The notes under the pieces are model-generated. The model saw nothing but the letters and a program-made list of their open reading frames with translations, did not search any database and was not told where the DNA came from. A program made the position numbers and the translations under genes. Positions 56,315-64,000 of a stretch of 64,000 nucleotides of DNA are shown here, one piece after another. Each line of letters starts with the position of its first letter. Within the stretch, counting starts at the first letter, position 1. This DNA comes from Paenibacillus sonchi (GTDB lineage Bacteria > Bacillota > Bacilli > Paenibacillales > Paenibacillaceae): positions 6,014,001 through 6,078,000 of the forward strand of contig NZ_CP068595.1 in assembly GCF_016772475.1 (NCBI RefSeq), in the 5' to 3' direction.

Positions 56315-57251
56315 TCAACCCAGCACCGTCCCGGGCTTCATCGCTGCGCCGCGGCTGAAATCGGCTGCGGTCATAGCCTTTTTGCCGGCTGGCTGAACCG
56401 TGGTCAGGGACAGGCTGCCATCGCCTGTCTTCACTTTAACGCCACTGCCGCTCACCTCTATGACCGTACCGGGCACGGCCCCGCTGCCTCCGCCGTCCGC
56501 AGCAGGCTTATGCGCTGCCCACACCTTGAACGTTTCGCCGTTCCAGAGGGTAAAAGCGCCAGAGAACGGAACCAGCCCGCGAATGCGGTTATAGATGTCT
56601 TGCGAGCCGGCGCTCCAATCAATCCGTTCATCTTCCCTGGTGAGATTCGGCGCATAGGTGGCTTCGCTGTCATCCTGCGGAGTTGCCTGCACACGCCCTG
56701 CGGCCAGCCGGGGCATTTCCGTCTTGAGCAGCTCACATCCCGCCAGGCTCAGTTTCTCGAACAGAATTCCCGAAGTATCCTCTTCTCCGATTGGAACCTC
56801 TACCCGTGAGATCATGTCTCCGGTGTCCAGTCCTTCCGCCATATACATGAGGGTAACCCCGGTAAGCTTCTCGCCATTGATAATACAGCGCTGAATCGGC
56901 GCACCGCCCCGGTATTTCGGCAGCAGCGAGCCGTGAACATTCACACAGCCGTACTGCGGAAGCTCCAGCACCGCTTTGGGCAGAATCTGTCCGTAAGCGG
57001 CCGTAACAATCAGATCCGGCTCATAGGCAGCCAGCTCCGCCACGGATTCAGGACGCCGCAGCCGTTCAGGCTGCAGCACTGGCAGTCCCAGAGCTATAGC
57101 TGCCTCTTTGACCGGAGACGGGTGAGTGTTTTTTTCGTCCCTGCGGCCGGTCAGGCTGGGTGACAACTGCAACTATCTCATACCCTTCCTTCACCAGCAT
57201 TTGCAGGGAAGGCACCGCAAAAGCCGGAGTCCCCATGAACACTATCTTCAT
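56315..57251 (-). pseudogene. fmt: Methionyl-tRNA formyltransferase, frameshifted
   Basis: It formylates initiator Met-tRNA for translation start. ATG 57251 ([20 protein letters not shown]) is eight bases after GGGGAG. The frame breaks after DRPQGRKK and resumes as [20 protein letters not shown]. The A7 run (T7 at 57129-57135) must gain two bases, or lose one, to join; family spacing between GRK and PSPVK favours two missing. Later motifs VNVHGSLLPKYRGGAPIQ and GDTGDMIS-type LDTGDMISRVEVP are intact. The repaired protein is about 312 residues. It lies between def and rsmB as in B. subtilis. Confidence 0.87.
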
Positions 57252-57256
57252 TCCAT

Positions 57257-57742
57257 TCACTCCCCAGTTTCGCTGCGCTCAGCGGTATACTCATATACCT
57301 TCTCGGCGATATCCGTGAACAGCACCCCGTTAAGATGGTCAATCTCGTGCTGAAATGCCCGGCCCAGCAGGCCGCTTCCGGTAATCGTCACTTCGTTGCC
57401 TTCACGGTCCAGCCCACGCACGGTTACCGTCTCGGCACGGCGCACATCACCATTCAGACCGGGAATGCTCAGGCATCCCTCCGGCCCGAACTGTTCGCCT
57501 TCCATGCTGACAATTTCCGGATTGATCAGCTTGATCAATCCATGCTCCTCATCGGCATCCACGACGATCAGCCGTTTCAAAATACCGACCTGCGGCGCAG
57601 CCAGCCCAACCCCTTCCGCGTCATACATGGTATCCGCCATGTCATCCAGCAGCTTTTGAACATTGGGGGTTATCTTCGTCACCGTCTTAGCTGTCTTATG
57701 CAGCACCTCATCCGGTTCTTTCACGATCAGCCTTATAGCCAT
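57257..57742 (-). CDS. def: Peptide deformylase
   Basis: Removes the formyl group from new proteins. About 161 residues, with the three metal-site motifs [10 protein letters not shown] (about 40), [10 protein letters not shown] (about 87) and [11 protein letters not shown] (about 133), so it is of the bacterial type 1 class. ATG 57742 is preferred over the upstream in-frame start because its product begins [20 protein letters not shown]. Its stop is five bases before the fmt start, pairing the two enzymes of the formyl cycle. Confidence 0.94.
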   Translation of the reverse strand: MAIRLIVKEPDEVLHKTAKTVTKITPNVQKLLDDMADTMYDAEGVGLAAPQVGILKRLIVVDADEEHGLIKLINPEIVSMEGEQFGPEGCLSIPGLNGDVRRAETVTVRGLDREGNEVTITGSGLLGRAFQHEIDHLNGVLFTDIAEKVYEYTAERSETGE

Positions 57743-57857
57743 TTCAAACACACCATCCTTGAACATTTCTATAGTATAACTTTCCCTTTTATGAATTTTT
57801 CAAGTTCATCTTATATAAGCTTTCTGCAATGCGTACCTATTGTATCATGCCTGCCGA

Positions 57858-60389
57858 TTACATCAACATTTGCGGATCTACATCCAGACTGATCTGCAGT
57901 CCGGTATCGCGAACCGAATCCTCCAGCTCTTCCGCCACCTGGCGGGCCAGGCCGATGGCATCAATGGAGCCGCGCCACTTGATGATACATTGGAACCGGT
58001 ACCGGCCTTTTAGCCGTGGAAGCGGGGATGCGACAGGACCGAGCAGATCGAGCGCATCGGAGGACAGCTTGTCCAGGCTGCCGAACCAGCGCAGCTGCCG
58101 TGCTTTGCCCTGCAGGTTCAGCGCGTAATTCTCCGCCAAACGCAGCAGCACCGGCAGCTGTTCATGAGAAAGCGTGACTAGAATCAGCCGGCAATACGGA
58201 GGGTAATGCAATTCCCGGCGGTGCTTCAGCTCTTCCCGTACAAAAGAGTGGTAATCATGCCCGCTGGCATGAACGATGGAATAATGCTCCGGGGTATAGG
58301 ACTGCACAACCACCTCGCCGGGAAGCTGATGGCGTCCGGCTCTGCCGGCAACCTGCGTCAGCAGCTGGAAGGTTTTTTCCGCCGCCCGGAAGTCCGGCAG
58401 GTTCAGCGCAGAATCGGCAGTAATCACTCCCACCAGAGTAACGTCTGGAAAGTCCAGCCCTTTGGCTACCATTTGCGTGCCCAGCAGCACATCGGCTTTT
58501 TTGTCCCTGAACTGGTTCAGCAGCTTCTCGTGTGAACCCTTCTCCGTGGTCGTGTCCACATCCATTCGAATGACACGGATGCCGGGAAACAGCTTGCCGA
58601 GCTCTTCTTCAACCCGCTGGGTGCCTGTACCAAAAAAACGGATATGCTCGCTTCCGCATTCCGGACACAGCTTAGGCGCCGGTTCCGCATGGCCGCAGTA
58701 GTGGCAGCGGAGATTATCGCTGCGGCTGTGATACGTCAGCGAGATGTCACAATCGGGACAGCCCGCCACATAACCGCAGCTGCGGCACATCACAAAGGTG
58801 GAAAAACCTCTGCGGTTCAGCAGGAGCACCGTCTGCTCCCCGCGTTCCAGCCGGCTCTCCAGAGCCGCATGGAGCCGGCGGCTGAACATCGAACGGTTCC
58901 CTTCCTTCAGTTCCTCCCGCATGTCTGTCACATGCACCTTGGGCAATTCATTGCCCAGTGCACGGCTGGGCATGTTCAGCAGGACTGGCGAGAAATGAAT
59001 ATCGCTCTGCGACCTGGCCGCATGATAGCTCTCCAGTGAAGGAGTGGCGGAGCCAAGGATCACCGCAGCTCCAGCCTGCTCTGCACGGCGGACCGCAACA
59101 TCACGCGCATGGTATTTCGGATTCTCCTCCTGCTTATAAGAGGATTCATGCTCTTCATCCATGATGATGAGGCCCAGACTCACGAACGGAGCAAAAACCG
59201 CGGAACGGGCGCCTACAGCCACCGATGCTTTACCTTCGCGGATTTTGCGCCATTCGTCATACCGCTCGCCCACAGACAACCGGCTGTGCATCACAGCGAC
59301 TCCACTCCCAAAGCGGCCTTTGAACCGCTCGACCATCTGCGGCGTGAGAGCAATCTCGGGCACAAGCACCACCGCCTGCCGCCCTTGATCCACGCAGCGC
59401 TGGATACACTGAAGATAGATTTCTGTCTTGCCGCTTCCGGTAACTCCATGCAGCAAAAACACCTCATGCCGCTGCTCATCCACAGTCGCGGCAATTCTGT
59501 TATATACAGTTTCCTGCTCTTCTGTCAGCGGCAGCGGTGTACTGGGCTTGAAATCACGCCCCCGGTAAGGGTCCCGGTATACCTCAATCTCGCTAATCTC
59601 AATAAAACCCTTGTCCTCCAGGGCTTTTACCGTCCCTGCCGTGACCTGCAGAATGGATAAAATATCCTTCATCGGCATCGGAAGCATCGCCTCCATGTCA
59701 ATCAGGAAAGACAGCACTTCTTTTTGGCGGGCCGAACGCGCGGGGAATCCGGCAAGGGATTCGCGGGCCGCCGCGAGCCCTATAGCCAAATCAACCGCCT
59801 TCAGCTTCTTTTTGCCCATCTTGTCCTTAATCGACTGGCTCTCGGCCAATACGCCGCGGCGGAGCATAAACTTCACCGTCTCCGCTGCGTGGGGGAAGGT
59901 CCGGGTCAGCAGCTTCATGGAGACTTCTCCATGGCGTCCGACAAATTCTGAAATCCGGTTCTCCTCCTGATCCGTCTCCAGGAACAGCGGGAACAGCTCA
60001 TCAGCGGTGGTGTTCCCTTCATCCGCCGCATCGCCGAGCGTTATCAGCCGTTCAGCCTTGCCTTTGAGAGCCGTAGGAAGCATCGCCTGAAGTGCGGATA
60101 TCCGTCTGCAGGCGTATCTTTGGCTCATCCAATCCCCCAGCTCGACCAGCTCCGGGGACAGCGGGGGAAGCAGATCCAGCACTTCCTGTATCGGCTTCAT
60201 CCCTGATACTGTACCTGTCTCCCCGGATTCCAGGGATACCACAAACCCCTGCACCGTACGGTGCCCAAAGGGCACTGCTACCCGGCTTCCCACCTCGATC
60301 CATAGTTTAAGCGGGTCTGGTATCAAATAATCAAACGGCCGGTCAGTGCTGCGCACAGGAACATCGACAATGACCTTGGCTATCTCCAT
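57858..60389 (-). CDS. priA: Primosomal replication helicase PriA
   Basis: An 843-residue helicase that reloads the replisome at collapsed forks. The amino DNA-binding domain starts AKVIVDVPVRSTDRPFDYLI; the helicase core has VTGSGKTEIYLQCI (Walker A), IIMDEEHESSYKQE (DEEH), GSATPSLES, QMVAKGLDFPDVTLVG and QVAGRAGRHQLPGEV. Eight cysteines bind two zincs (CRSCGYVAGCPDC, then CHYCGHAEPAPKLCPEC). The start overlaps the coaBC stop (TAATG). It is longer than B. subtilis PriA by some tens of residues. Confidence 0.95.
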   Translation of the reverse strand: MEIAKVIVDVPVRSTDRPFDYLIPDPLKLWIEVGSRVAVPFGHRTVQGFVVSLESGETGTVSGMKPIQEVLDLLPPLSPELVELGDWMSQRYACRRISALQAMLPTALKGKAERLITLGDAADEGNTTADELFPLFLETDQEENRISEFVGRHGEVSMKLLTRTFPHAAETVKFMLRRGVLAESQSIKDKMGKKKLKAVDLAIGLAAARESLAGFPARSARQKEVLSFLIDMEAMLPMPMKDILSILQVTAGTVKALEDKGFIEISEIEVYRDPYRGRDFKPSTPLPLTEEQETVYNRIAATVDEQRHEVFLLHGVTGSGKTEIYLQCIQRCVDQGRQAVVLVPEIALTPQMVERFKGRFGSGVAVMHSRLSVGERYDEWRKIREGKASVAVGARSAVFAPFVSLGLIIMDEEHESSYKQEENPKYHARDVAVRRAEQAGAAVILGSATPSLESYHAARSQSDIHFSPVLLNMPSRALGNELPKVHVTDMREELKEGNRSMFSRRLHAALESRLERGEQTVLLLNRRGFSTFVMCRSCGYVAGCPDCDISLTYHSRSDNLRCHYCGHAEPAPKLCPECGSEHIRFFGTGTQRVEEELGKLFPGIRVIRMDVDTTTEKGSHEKLLNQFRDKKADVLLGTQMVAKGLDFPDVTLVGVITADSALNLPDFRAAEKTFQLLTQVAGRAGRHQLPGEVVVQSYTPEHYSIVHASGHDYHSFVREELKHRRELHYPPYCRLILVTLSHEQLPVLLRLAENYALNLQGKARQLRWFGSLDKLSSDALDLLGPVASPLPRLKGRYRFQCIIKWRGSIDAIGLARQVAEELEDSVRDTGLQISLDVDPQMLM

Positions 60390-61621
60390 TATAATTGCGC
60401 TCCGGAAATACGTTTGGCCGCCAGCTGCAGCAGCTTACTTGCTACCTCATCCTTGGAAGTCTGCGGCAGATCAAGCACCAGTCCTTCTGCATCATAGACG
60501 GATACAATATTAGTGTCTGTACCGAATCCGGCACCTTCCATGGTAACGTCGTTGGCAACAATCAAATCCAGATTTTTGCGGATCAGCTTGTCCCTGGCAT
60601 AAAATTCGGCATTGCCTGTTTCAGCCGCAAAACCGATGAGAAACTGCTTATCCTTGTGTTTCCCCAGATTCTCCAGTATGTCTGTTGTTTTCACCAGTTC
60701 AAGGCTCAGCGTATCTCCGCTCTTCTTAATCTTGGATTCCGCACTCTGCCGCGGGCGGTAATCCGACACAGCCGCAGCCTTGACCAGAATATCGCAATCC
60801 TGCCAGGCGTTCAGTACGGCTTCATACATGTCCGCAGCCGATTCAACCCGGACCACGCGAATCTCCGGGTCCTGAGGAGGCGCTTCATCGGTGCGCGCAG
60901 CGATGAGGGTGACCTCTGCTCCCATTGCACGCGCTGCACGCGATAGGGCGAAGCCCATTTTGCCGGAGGAATCATTGGTAATATAGCGGACCGGGTCAAT
61001 GCGCTCGATCGTTCCGCCTGCAGTAATTACCACTTTTTTACCGGCGAGCGGCCCATTTGCCGCACTGTCCTGCTGAGCAAAAAACTGTTCTACCACCTCT
61101 ACAATCTTTTCCGGCTCCTCCAGCCGCCCTTTGCCTACATAACCGCAGGCCAGCTGGCCTTCACCCGGCTCTATGAATTTCACTCCCCGCTTATACAGCG
61201 TGTTGATGTTGTCCATCACCGCGGGATGCTGATACATGTGCACATTCATGGCAGGCGCCACCATCACCGGAGCTGTAGCCGCCAGCAGCGTGGTGGACAG
61301 CATGTCATCCGCCAGGCCGTGGGCCATTTTGGCGATAATATTGGCTGTCGCCGGTGCTACAAGTACAAGATCGGCGGAATCCGCCAGATCAATATGCGAA
61401 ATCGAAGACGGATCGCGCTCCTGAAAGGTATCGCTGTATACACGCTGCTTGGATAAGGACTGCAGTGTCAGCTCTGTAATGAACTGCTTGGCCGAGGCGG
61501 TCATAATCACATGCACCGTGGCCCCTTTTTGTGTAAGCTTGCTGGTCAAGGCCGCGCCTTTATAGGCAGCAATCCCGCCGGTAATCCCCAAAATAATCGT
61601 TTTGCCCTGTAAGCTCTTCAA
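60389..61621 (-). CDS. coaBC: CoaBC (phosphopantothenoylcysteine decarboxylase/synthetase)
   Basis: A 410-residue bifunctional enzyme of coenzyme A synthesis: CoaC (1-190) decarboxylates and CoaB (190-410) joins cysteine to phosphopantothenate. CoaC shows GITGGIAAYKGAALTSKL, the catalytic His in SISHIDLADSADLVLVAPAT and PAMNVHMYQHPAV; CoaB shows ITAGGTIERIDPVRYITNDS and VKAAAVSDYRP. The start is a TTG at 61621, six bases after GGGGGAG. It overlaps priA by one base. Confidence 0.94.
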   Translation of the reverse strand: MKSLQGKTIILGITGGIAAYKGAALTSKLTQKGATVHVIMTASAKQFITELTLQSLSKQRVYSDTFQERDPSSISHIDLADSADLVLVAPATANIIAKMAHGLADDMLSTTLLAATAPVMVAPAMNVHMYQHPAVMDNINTLYKRGVKFIEPGEGQLACGYVGKGRLEEPEKIVEVVEQFFAQQDSAANGPLAGKKVVITAGGTIERIDPVRYITNDSSGKMGFALSRAARAMGAEVTLIAARTDEAPPQDPEIRVVRVESAADMYEAVLNAWQDCDILVKAAAVSDYRPRQSAESKIKKSGDTLSLELVKTTDILENLGKHKDKQFLIGFAAETGNAEFYARDKLIRKNLDLIVANDVTMEGAGFGTDTNIVSVYDAEGLVLDLPQTSKDEVASKLLQLAAKRISGAQL

Positions 61622-61740
61622 CGTAATCTCCCCCCTGTTCCCTTGTCATCTGAAAAATCCTCAGATTTTGAGAAAAAATAACAACCTTCCGGTTGTCAGA
61701 TACCGCCCGGTCCGGGCTATTCAGAACTACGTTCAAACTA

Positions 61741-61803
61741 CAGACCTCCTAACCCAAGCAGAAACGGCTGCACCGTCCTAAAAGGACGGTACCCGTTTCT
61801 GCA
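61741..61803. repeat. Interspersed palindromic repeat, copy D (most intact)
   Basis: CAGACCTCCTAACCCAA leads into a nested hairpin: outer arms GCAGAAACGG (61758-61767) and CCGTTTCTGC (61793-61802), inner arms ACCGTCCT (61772-61779) and AGGACGGT (61783-61790). Related DNA lies at 22.4, 24.5 and 48.7 kb. It is intergenic, between rpoZ and coaBC, and could also act as a terminator-like structure, though no T-tract follows. Confidence 0.7.
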
Positions 61804-61827
61804 ATGGCCTAGCAGGGTACCTTCAGA

Positions 61828-62028
61828 CTACTCTTCGCCGCGGGTTACTGTGATACGGTCTTCAAAAACTTCCTCCAGGGCAACACCAACGAACTTGTGC
61901 GATCTTGGAGCTTTGATCTCGGTCTTGCCGCCTTCCCGGAGCACTCTCGCCCGGCGGGCTGCAGCAACCACCAGGGAATACTTGCTGTCAACTTTGGTCA
62001 TCATTTCGTCAATGGATGGATATAGCAC
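61828..62028 (-). CDS. rpoZ: RNA polymerase omega subunit
   Basis: A 66-residue subunit that helps fold the beta' subunit. It reads [20 protein letters not shown], then [12 protein letters not shown] and a conserved [10 protein letters not shown] segment. GTG 62028 is eight bases after AGAGG; a GTG three codons earlier overlaps the ribosome site. It lies between gmk and coaBC, the standard Firmicute order. Confidence 0.94.
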   Translation of the reverse strand: MLYPSIDEMMTKVDSKYSLVVAAARRARVLREGGKTEIKAPRSHKFVGVALEEVFEDRITVTRGEE

Positions 62029-62083
62029 GTAAGACACCTCTTTATCTTTTACTGGAATATGAGCTTAAGTTCTGTTGAGCCTG

Positions 62084-62652
62084 TCATCTCACCTTACAAT
62101 GTTCGGCGATAATGATGCTTTCTATTCGCTTGCAGGCCAGATCTATCTCATCGTTCACTACTGCATAATCGTAATGCCGGATCAGGCTGATCTCATCCTC
62201 CGCCACGGACATGCGGTGGCTGATGACATCAGGATGCTCTGTTCCGCGCCCGCGGATTCGGTCCTTCAACTCGTCCATAGACGGGGGAAGAAGGAATACA
62301 AAGATGCCTTCAGGGAATTTCTCCTTGACCTTGAGTGCTCCCTGAACCTCGATTTCCAGAATAATATCTCTTCCGCTGTCGAGAGTTCTCTCCACAAAGT
62401 CACGCGGAGTACCGTAATAATTGCCTACGTACTCCGCATATTCAAGCAGCTGGTCGGCTTCGATCATGGCCGCAAACTGCTCTCTGGTCTTAAAAAATAG
62501 TTGACTCCGTTCTCCTCGCCTTCACGCGGCAAGCGTGTAGTCGCTGAAACAGAATAGACAAGCTCGGGCATCTTCGGCCGCAGTGCGGTGCATACGGTTC
62601 CTTTACCAACACCGGAAGGGCCGGATAATATGATCAGCAATCCTCTAGACAT
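62084..62652 (-). pseudogene. gmk: Guanylate kinase, frameshifted
   Basis: Phosphorylates GMP to GDP and is essential in most bacteria. The P-loop [20 protein letters not shown] and [16 protein letters not shown] are at the start; [20 protein letters not shown] and the lid [19 protein letters not shown] follow in another frame. One T added to T6 (A6 at 62492-62497) restores [20 protein letters not shown] and a 189-residue enzyme. ATG 62652 follows GGAG by seven bases. Loss of an essential kinase is unlikely, so a sequence error is probable. Confidence 0.9.
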
Positions 62653-62670
62653 AGTACACTCCATTTGTTG

Positions 62671-62931
62671 TTATTCGTCGTTATCGTCATCTTTGCTGGA
62701 CAGGCGGTGCGCCACAGTCTCCGGCTGCACGGCCGAAAGAATGACATGATCGCTGTCCGTAATGATGACGGCCCGCGTCCGGCGGCCGTAAGTTGCATCG
62801 ATCAGCATATGCCGGTCTCTCGCCTCTTGGATAATACGTTTGATTGGTGCTGATTCCGGGCTGACAATGGAAATAATACGGTTGGCCGATACAATATTCC
62901 CAAAGCCGATGTTGATTAATTTAATTGCCAT
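62671..62931 (-). CDS. remA: Extracellular matrix regulator RemA (DUF370)
   Basis: An 86-residue DNA-binding protein that in B. subtilis activates matrix operons and acts in osmoprotection. The start [20 protein letters not shown] and the centre [20 protein letters not shown] match RemA almost throughout. The acidic tail DDDNDE is usual. It lies between yicC and gmk in the conserved order, 18 bases before gmk. Confidence 0.95.
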   Translation of the reverse strand: MAIKLINIGFGNIVSANRIISIVSPESAPIKRIIQEARDRHMLIDATYGRRTRAVIITDSDHVILSAVQPETVAHRLSSKDDDNDE

Positions 62932-62981
62932 GTTCCGGTTGTTCCCCCATAGGTTACATCTTCGCTTACTTCAGGCAGCTG

Positions 62982-63887
62982 TCATTCCAGGTTCGCTGCT
63001 TGCTCACGTATCTTCTCCAGCTCGGCCTTCATATCCAGCGTCAGGTTCACCAGAGTGAGATGATTGCATTTGGACCCTATAGTATTTGTCTCCCTGTTCA
63101 TCTCCTGAACGAGAAAATCCAGCTTGCGTCCTGCAGCCTCACTGCTTGTCAGCACAGCCTTGCATTGTTCAAAATGACTGTACAACCGGGTAAGCTCTTC
63201 ATCAATATTACAGCGGTCGGCAAAAATAGCCATTTCCATTCCGAATTTATGCTCTTCAAAAGGGAACGTACCGTCATTCAGCAAGGTCAGCCGCTGCCGC
63301 AGTTTCTCGCGGTACTCGCTCACCACAACAGGAGCCAGTCCAGCCATTTCAGCATGGAGCTCCTCCAAATGATTCAGTCTCCCCAGCAGGTCAGCGGCTA
63401 GAAATCCGCCTTCACGGGCGCGCATGTCCATCAGCGCTTCCAGACTCTGGTTCAGCCCAAGTTCAAGGGTATCCTTGAGGTCCTGGGATGAGGCTAATGC
63501 ATGTACATCCTCCTTGAGTTCCATTACACCCGGCAGAGCGAGGATGTCGCGAAGCTGGAGCTCACCGGAGATTCCAAATTCTTCCTTCAGCTGCTGTGCC
63601 GACTTCAAATAAGAACGTACCGCCGAACGGTTCAGCACCTGTGTGGAATCGGCCTCATCGGCATGCTCCCTGTTAATGATGACATCAACCCGTCCCCGTT
63701 TGATATGAGCTTGAACCTGTCTTCGCAGCATATCCTCATAAACTGTCCAATCCCGGGGCATCCGCAGCACAACTTCGCAGTAACGGTTATTCACCGATTT
63801 GACTTCGAACATTATCTTGTAACCGCCGAATTGCAGGGATGATTGACCGTATCCGGTCATGCTAAATGACAACGGAATCACATCCAT
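62982..63887 (-). CDS. YicC family endoribonuclease
   Basis: A protein of about 301 residues matching YicC/YloC, a group with endoribonuclease activity in E. coli and B. subtilis. Marks are SMTGYGQSS near the start, VKSVNNRYCEVVLRMPRD, VDVIINREH, and the carboxyl DUF1732 domain (GRKLDFLVQEMNRETNTIGS), with metal-binding acids near EMNRE. The start at 63887 gives MDVIPLSFSMTGYG; no clear ribosome site is seen, and ATG 63860 (MTGYG) is an alternative. It heads the conserved gene run toward remA and gmk. Confidence 0.9.
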   Translation of the reverse strand: MDVIPLSFSMTGYGQSSLQFGGYKIMFEVKSVNNRYCEVVLRMPRDWTVYEDMLRRQVQAHIKRGRVDVIINREHADEADSTQVLNRSAVRSYLKSAQQLKEEFGISGELQLRDILALPGVMELKEDVHALASSQDLKDTLELGLNQSLEALMDMRAREGGFLAADLLGRLNHLEELHAEMAGLAPVVVSEYREKLRQRLTLLNDGTFPFEEHKFGMEMAIFADRCNIDEELTRLYSHFEQCKAVLTSSEAAGRKLDFLVQEMNRETNTIGSKCNHLTLVNLTLDMKAELEKIREQAANLE

Positions 63888-63910
63888 TACACTATTGTAA
63901 TTGATTATTA

Positions 63911-64000
63911 CTAGCGAAACAAGGGGGACAATTTGCGCCCTTGTTTTGCCCACACGTACTCCAGAAGCTGCACACTCATATCATAGAACATGAATGGCGT
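63911..64000 (-). CDS. Partial gene at the window edge, carboxyl end
   Basis: The last 29 codons of a minus-strand frame entering from beyond 64000 and stopping at TAG 63911-63913: YDMSVQLLEYVWAKQGRKL then SPLFR. Codon use looks coding. The fragment is too short to name. It lies directly upstream of yicC. Confidence 0.35.
   Translation of the reverse strand, partial: TPFMFYDMSVQLLEYVWAKQGRKLSPLFR

Noticed and set aside
61741..61803. Repeat copy D as an ordinary terminator of rpoZ
   Set aside because: The hairpin lacks a T-tract, and flanking sequence is shared with copies elsewhere, so a mobile or REP-like repeat is the better fit.

Overview
The window looks like chromosomal DNA of a spore-forming Firmicute, most probably Paenibacillus. 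It has moderately high G+C, strong AGGAGG-type ribosome binding sites, sporulation genes (spoVM, spoVIF, a YjcZ-type peptide), many YesM/YesN-type sugar-sensing two-component systems, and a housekeeping block in the Bacillus subtilis order (yicC-remA-gmk-rpoZ-coaBC-priA-def-fmt-rsmB-rlmN-prpC-prkC-rsgA-rpe-spoVM/rpmB-fakA-degV-recG). The genus is inferred from gene content, not from an rRNA gene.

Layout. 1-3.2 kb is accessory DNA: a LexA-type promoter feeding a small gene and two copies of a Y-family (UvrX-like) polymerase gene, one gutted and one frameshifted; an A/T-rich marR-paiA pair that looks imported; a YjcZ peptide; and two overlapping small genes of unknown role. 3.2-6 kb holds a Btr-like AraC regulator and a siderophore-binding lipoprotein, each behind a Fur box. 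6.5-10.2 kb is a LacI regulator plus cellobiose phosphorylase, sharing an operator. 11.9-20.3 kb is a ChvE/MmsAB-type sugar ABC transporter behind a three-part sensor (membrane-anchored sugar-binding protein, histidine kinase, response regulator). 20.5-25.5 kb holds an LTA-synthase-like enzyme, an aldose epimerase, an MgtC-type protein and a short-chain dehydrogenase. 25.6-32.3 kb is a second sugar ABC transporter with its own YesMN pair. 32.4-35.2 kb is a TrpX-like ABC system. 35.5-42.7 kb holds an NlpC/P60 lipoprotein, a Ca2+ P-type ATPase, a small membrane protein, the KhtTU K+/H+ antiporter and a YitT protein. 42.8-64 kb is the housekeeping and sporulation block, almost all on the minus strand.

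Two things cut across the window. First, at least nine genes are interrupted by frameshifts that sit at mononucleotide runs and are repaired by adding one base (two in fmt). They include gmk, recG, prkC and fmt, which a healthy cell would be expected to keep. The simplest reading is uncorrected homopolymer deletions in the assembly; the affected genes are annotated at their probable full length. Second, a small interspersed palindromic repeat, built on a nested hairpin with arms AGAAACGG/CCGTTTCT and ACCGTCCT/AGGACGGT, occurs in whole or part in four intergenic regions.

I found no tRNA, rRNA, CRISPR array, transposase or integrase. I do not see a convincing new multi-gene system. The least explained pieces are the small overlapping pair at 2.8-3.1 kb, the small membrane protein with a 13-nt perfect Shine-Dalgarno next to khtTU, the dispersed repeat, and the long structured leader of the TrpX-like operon.
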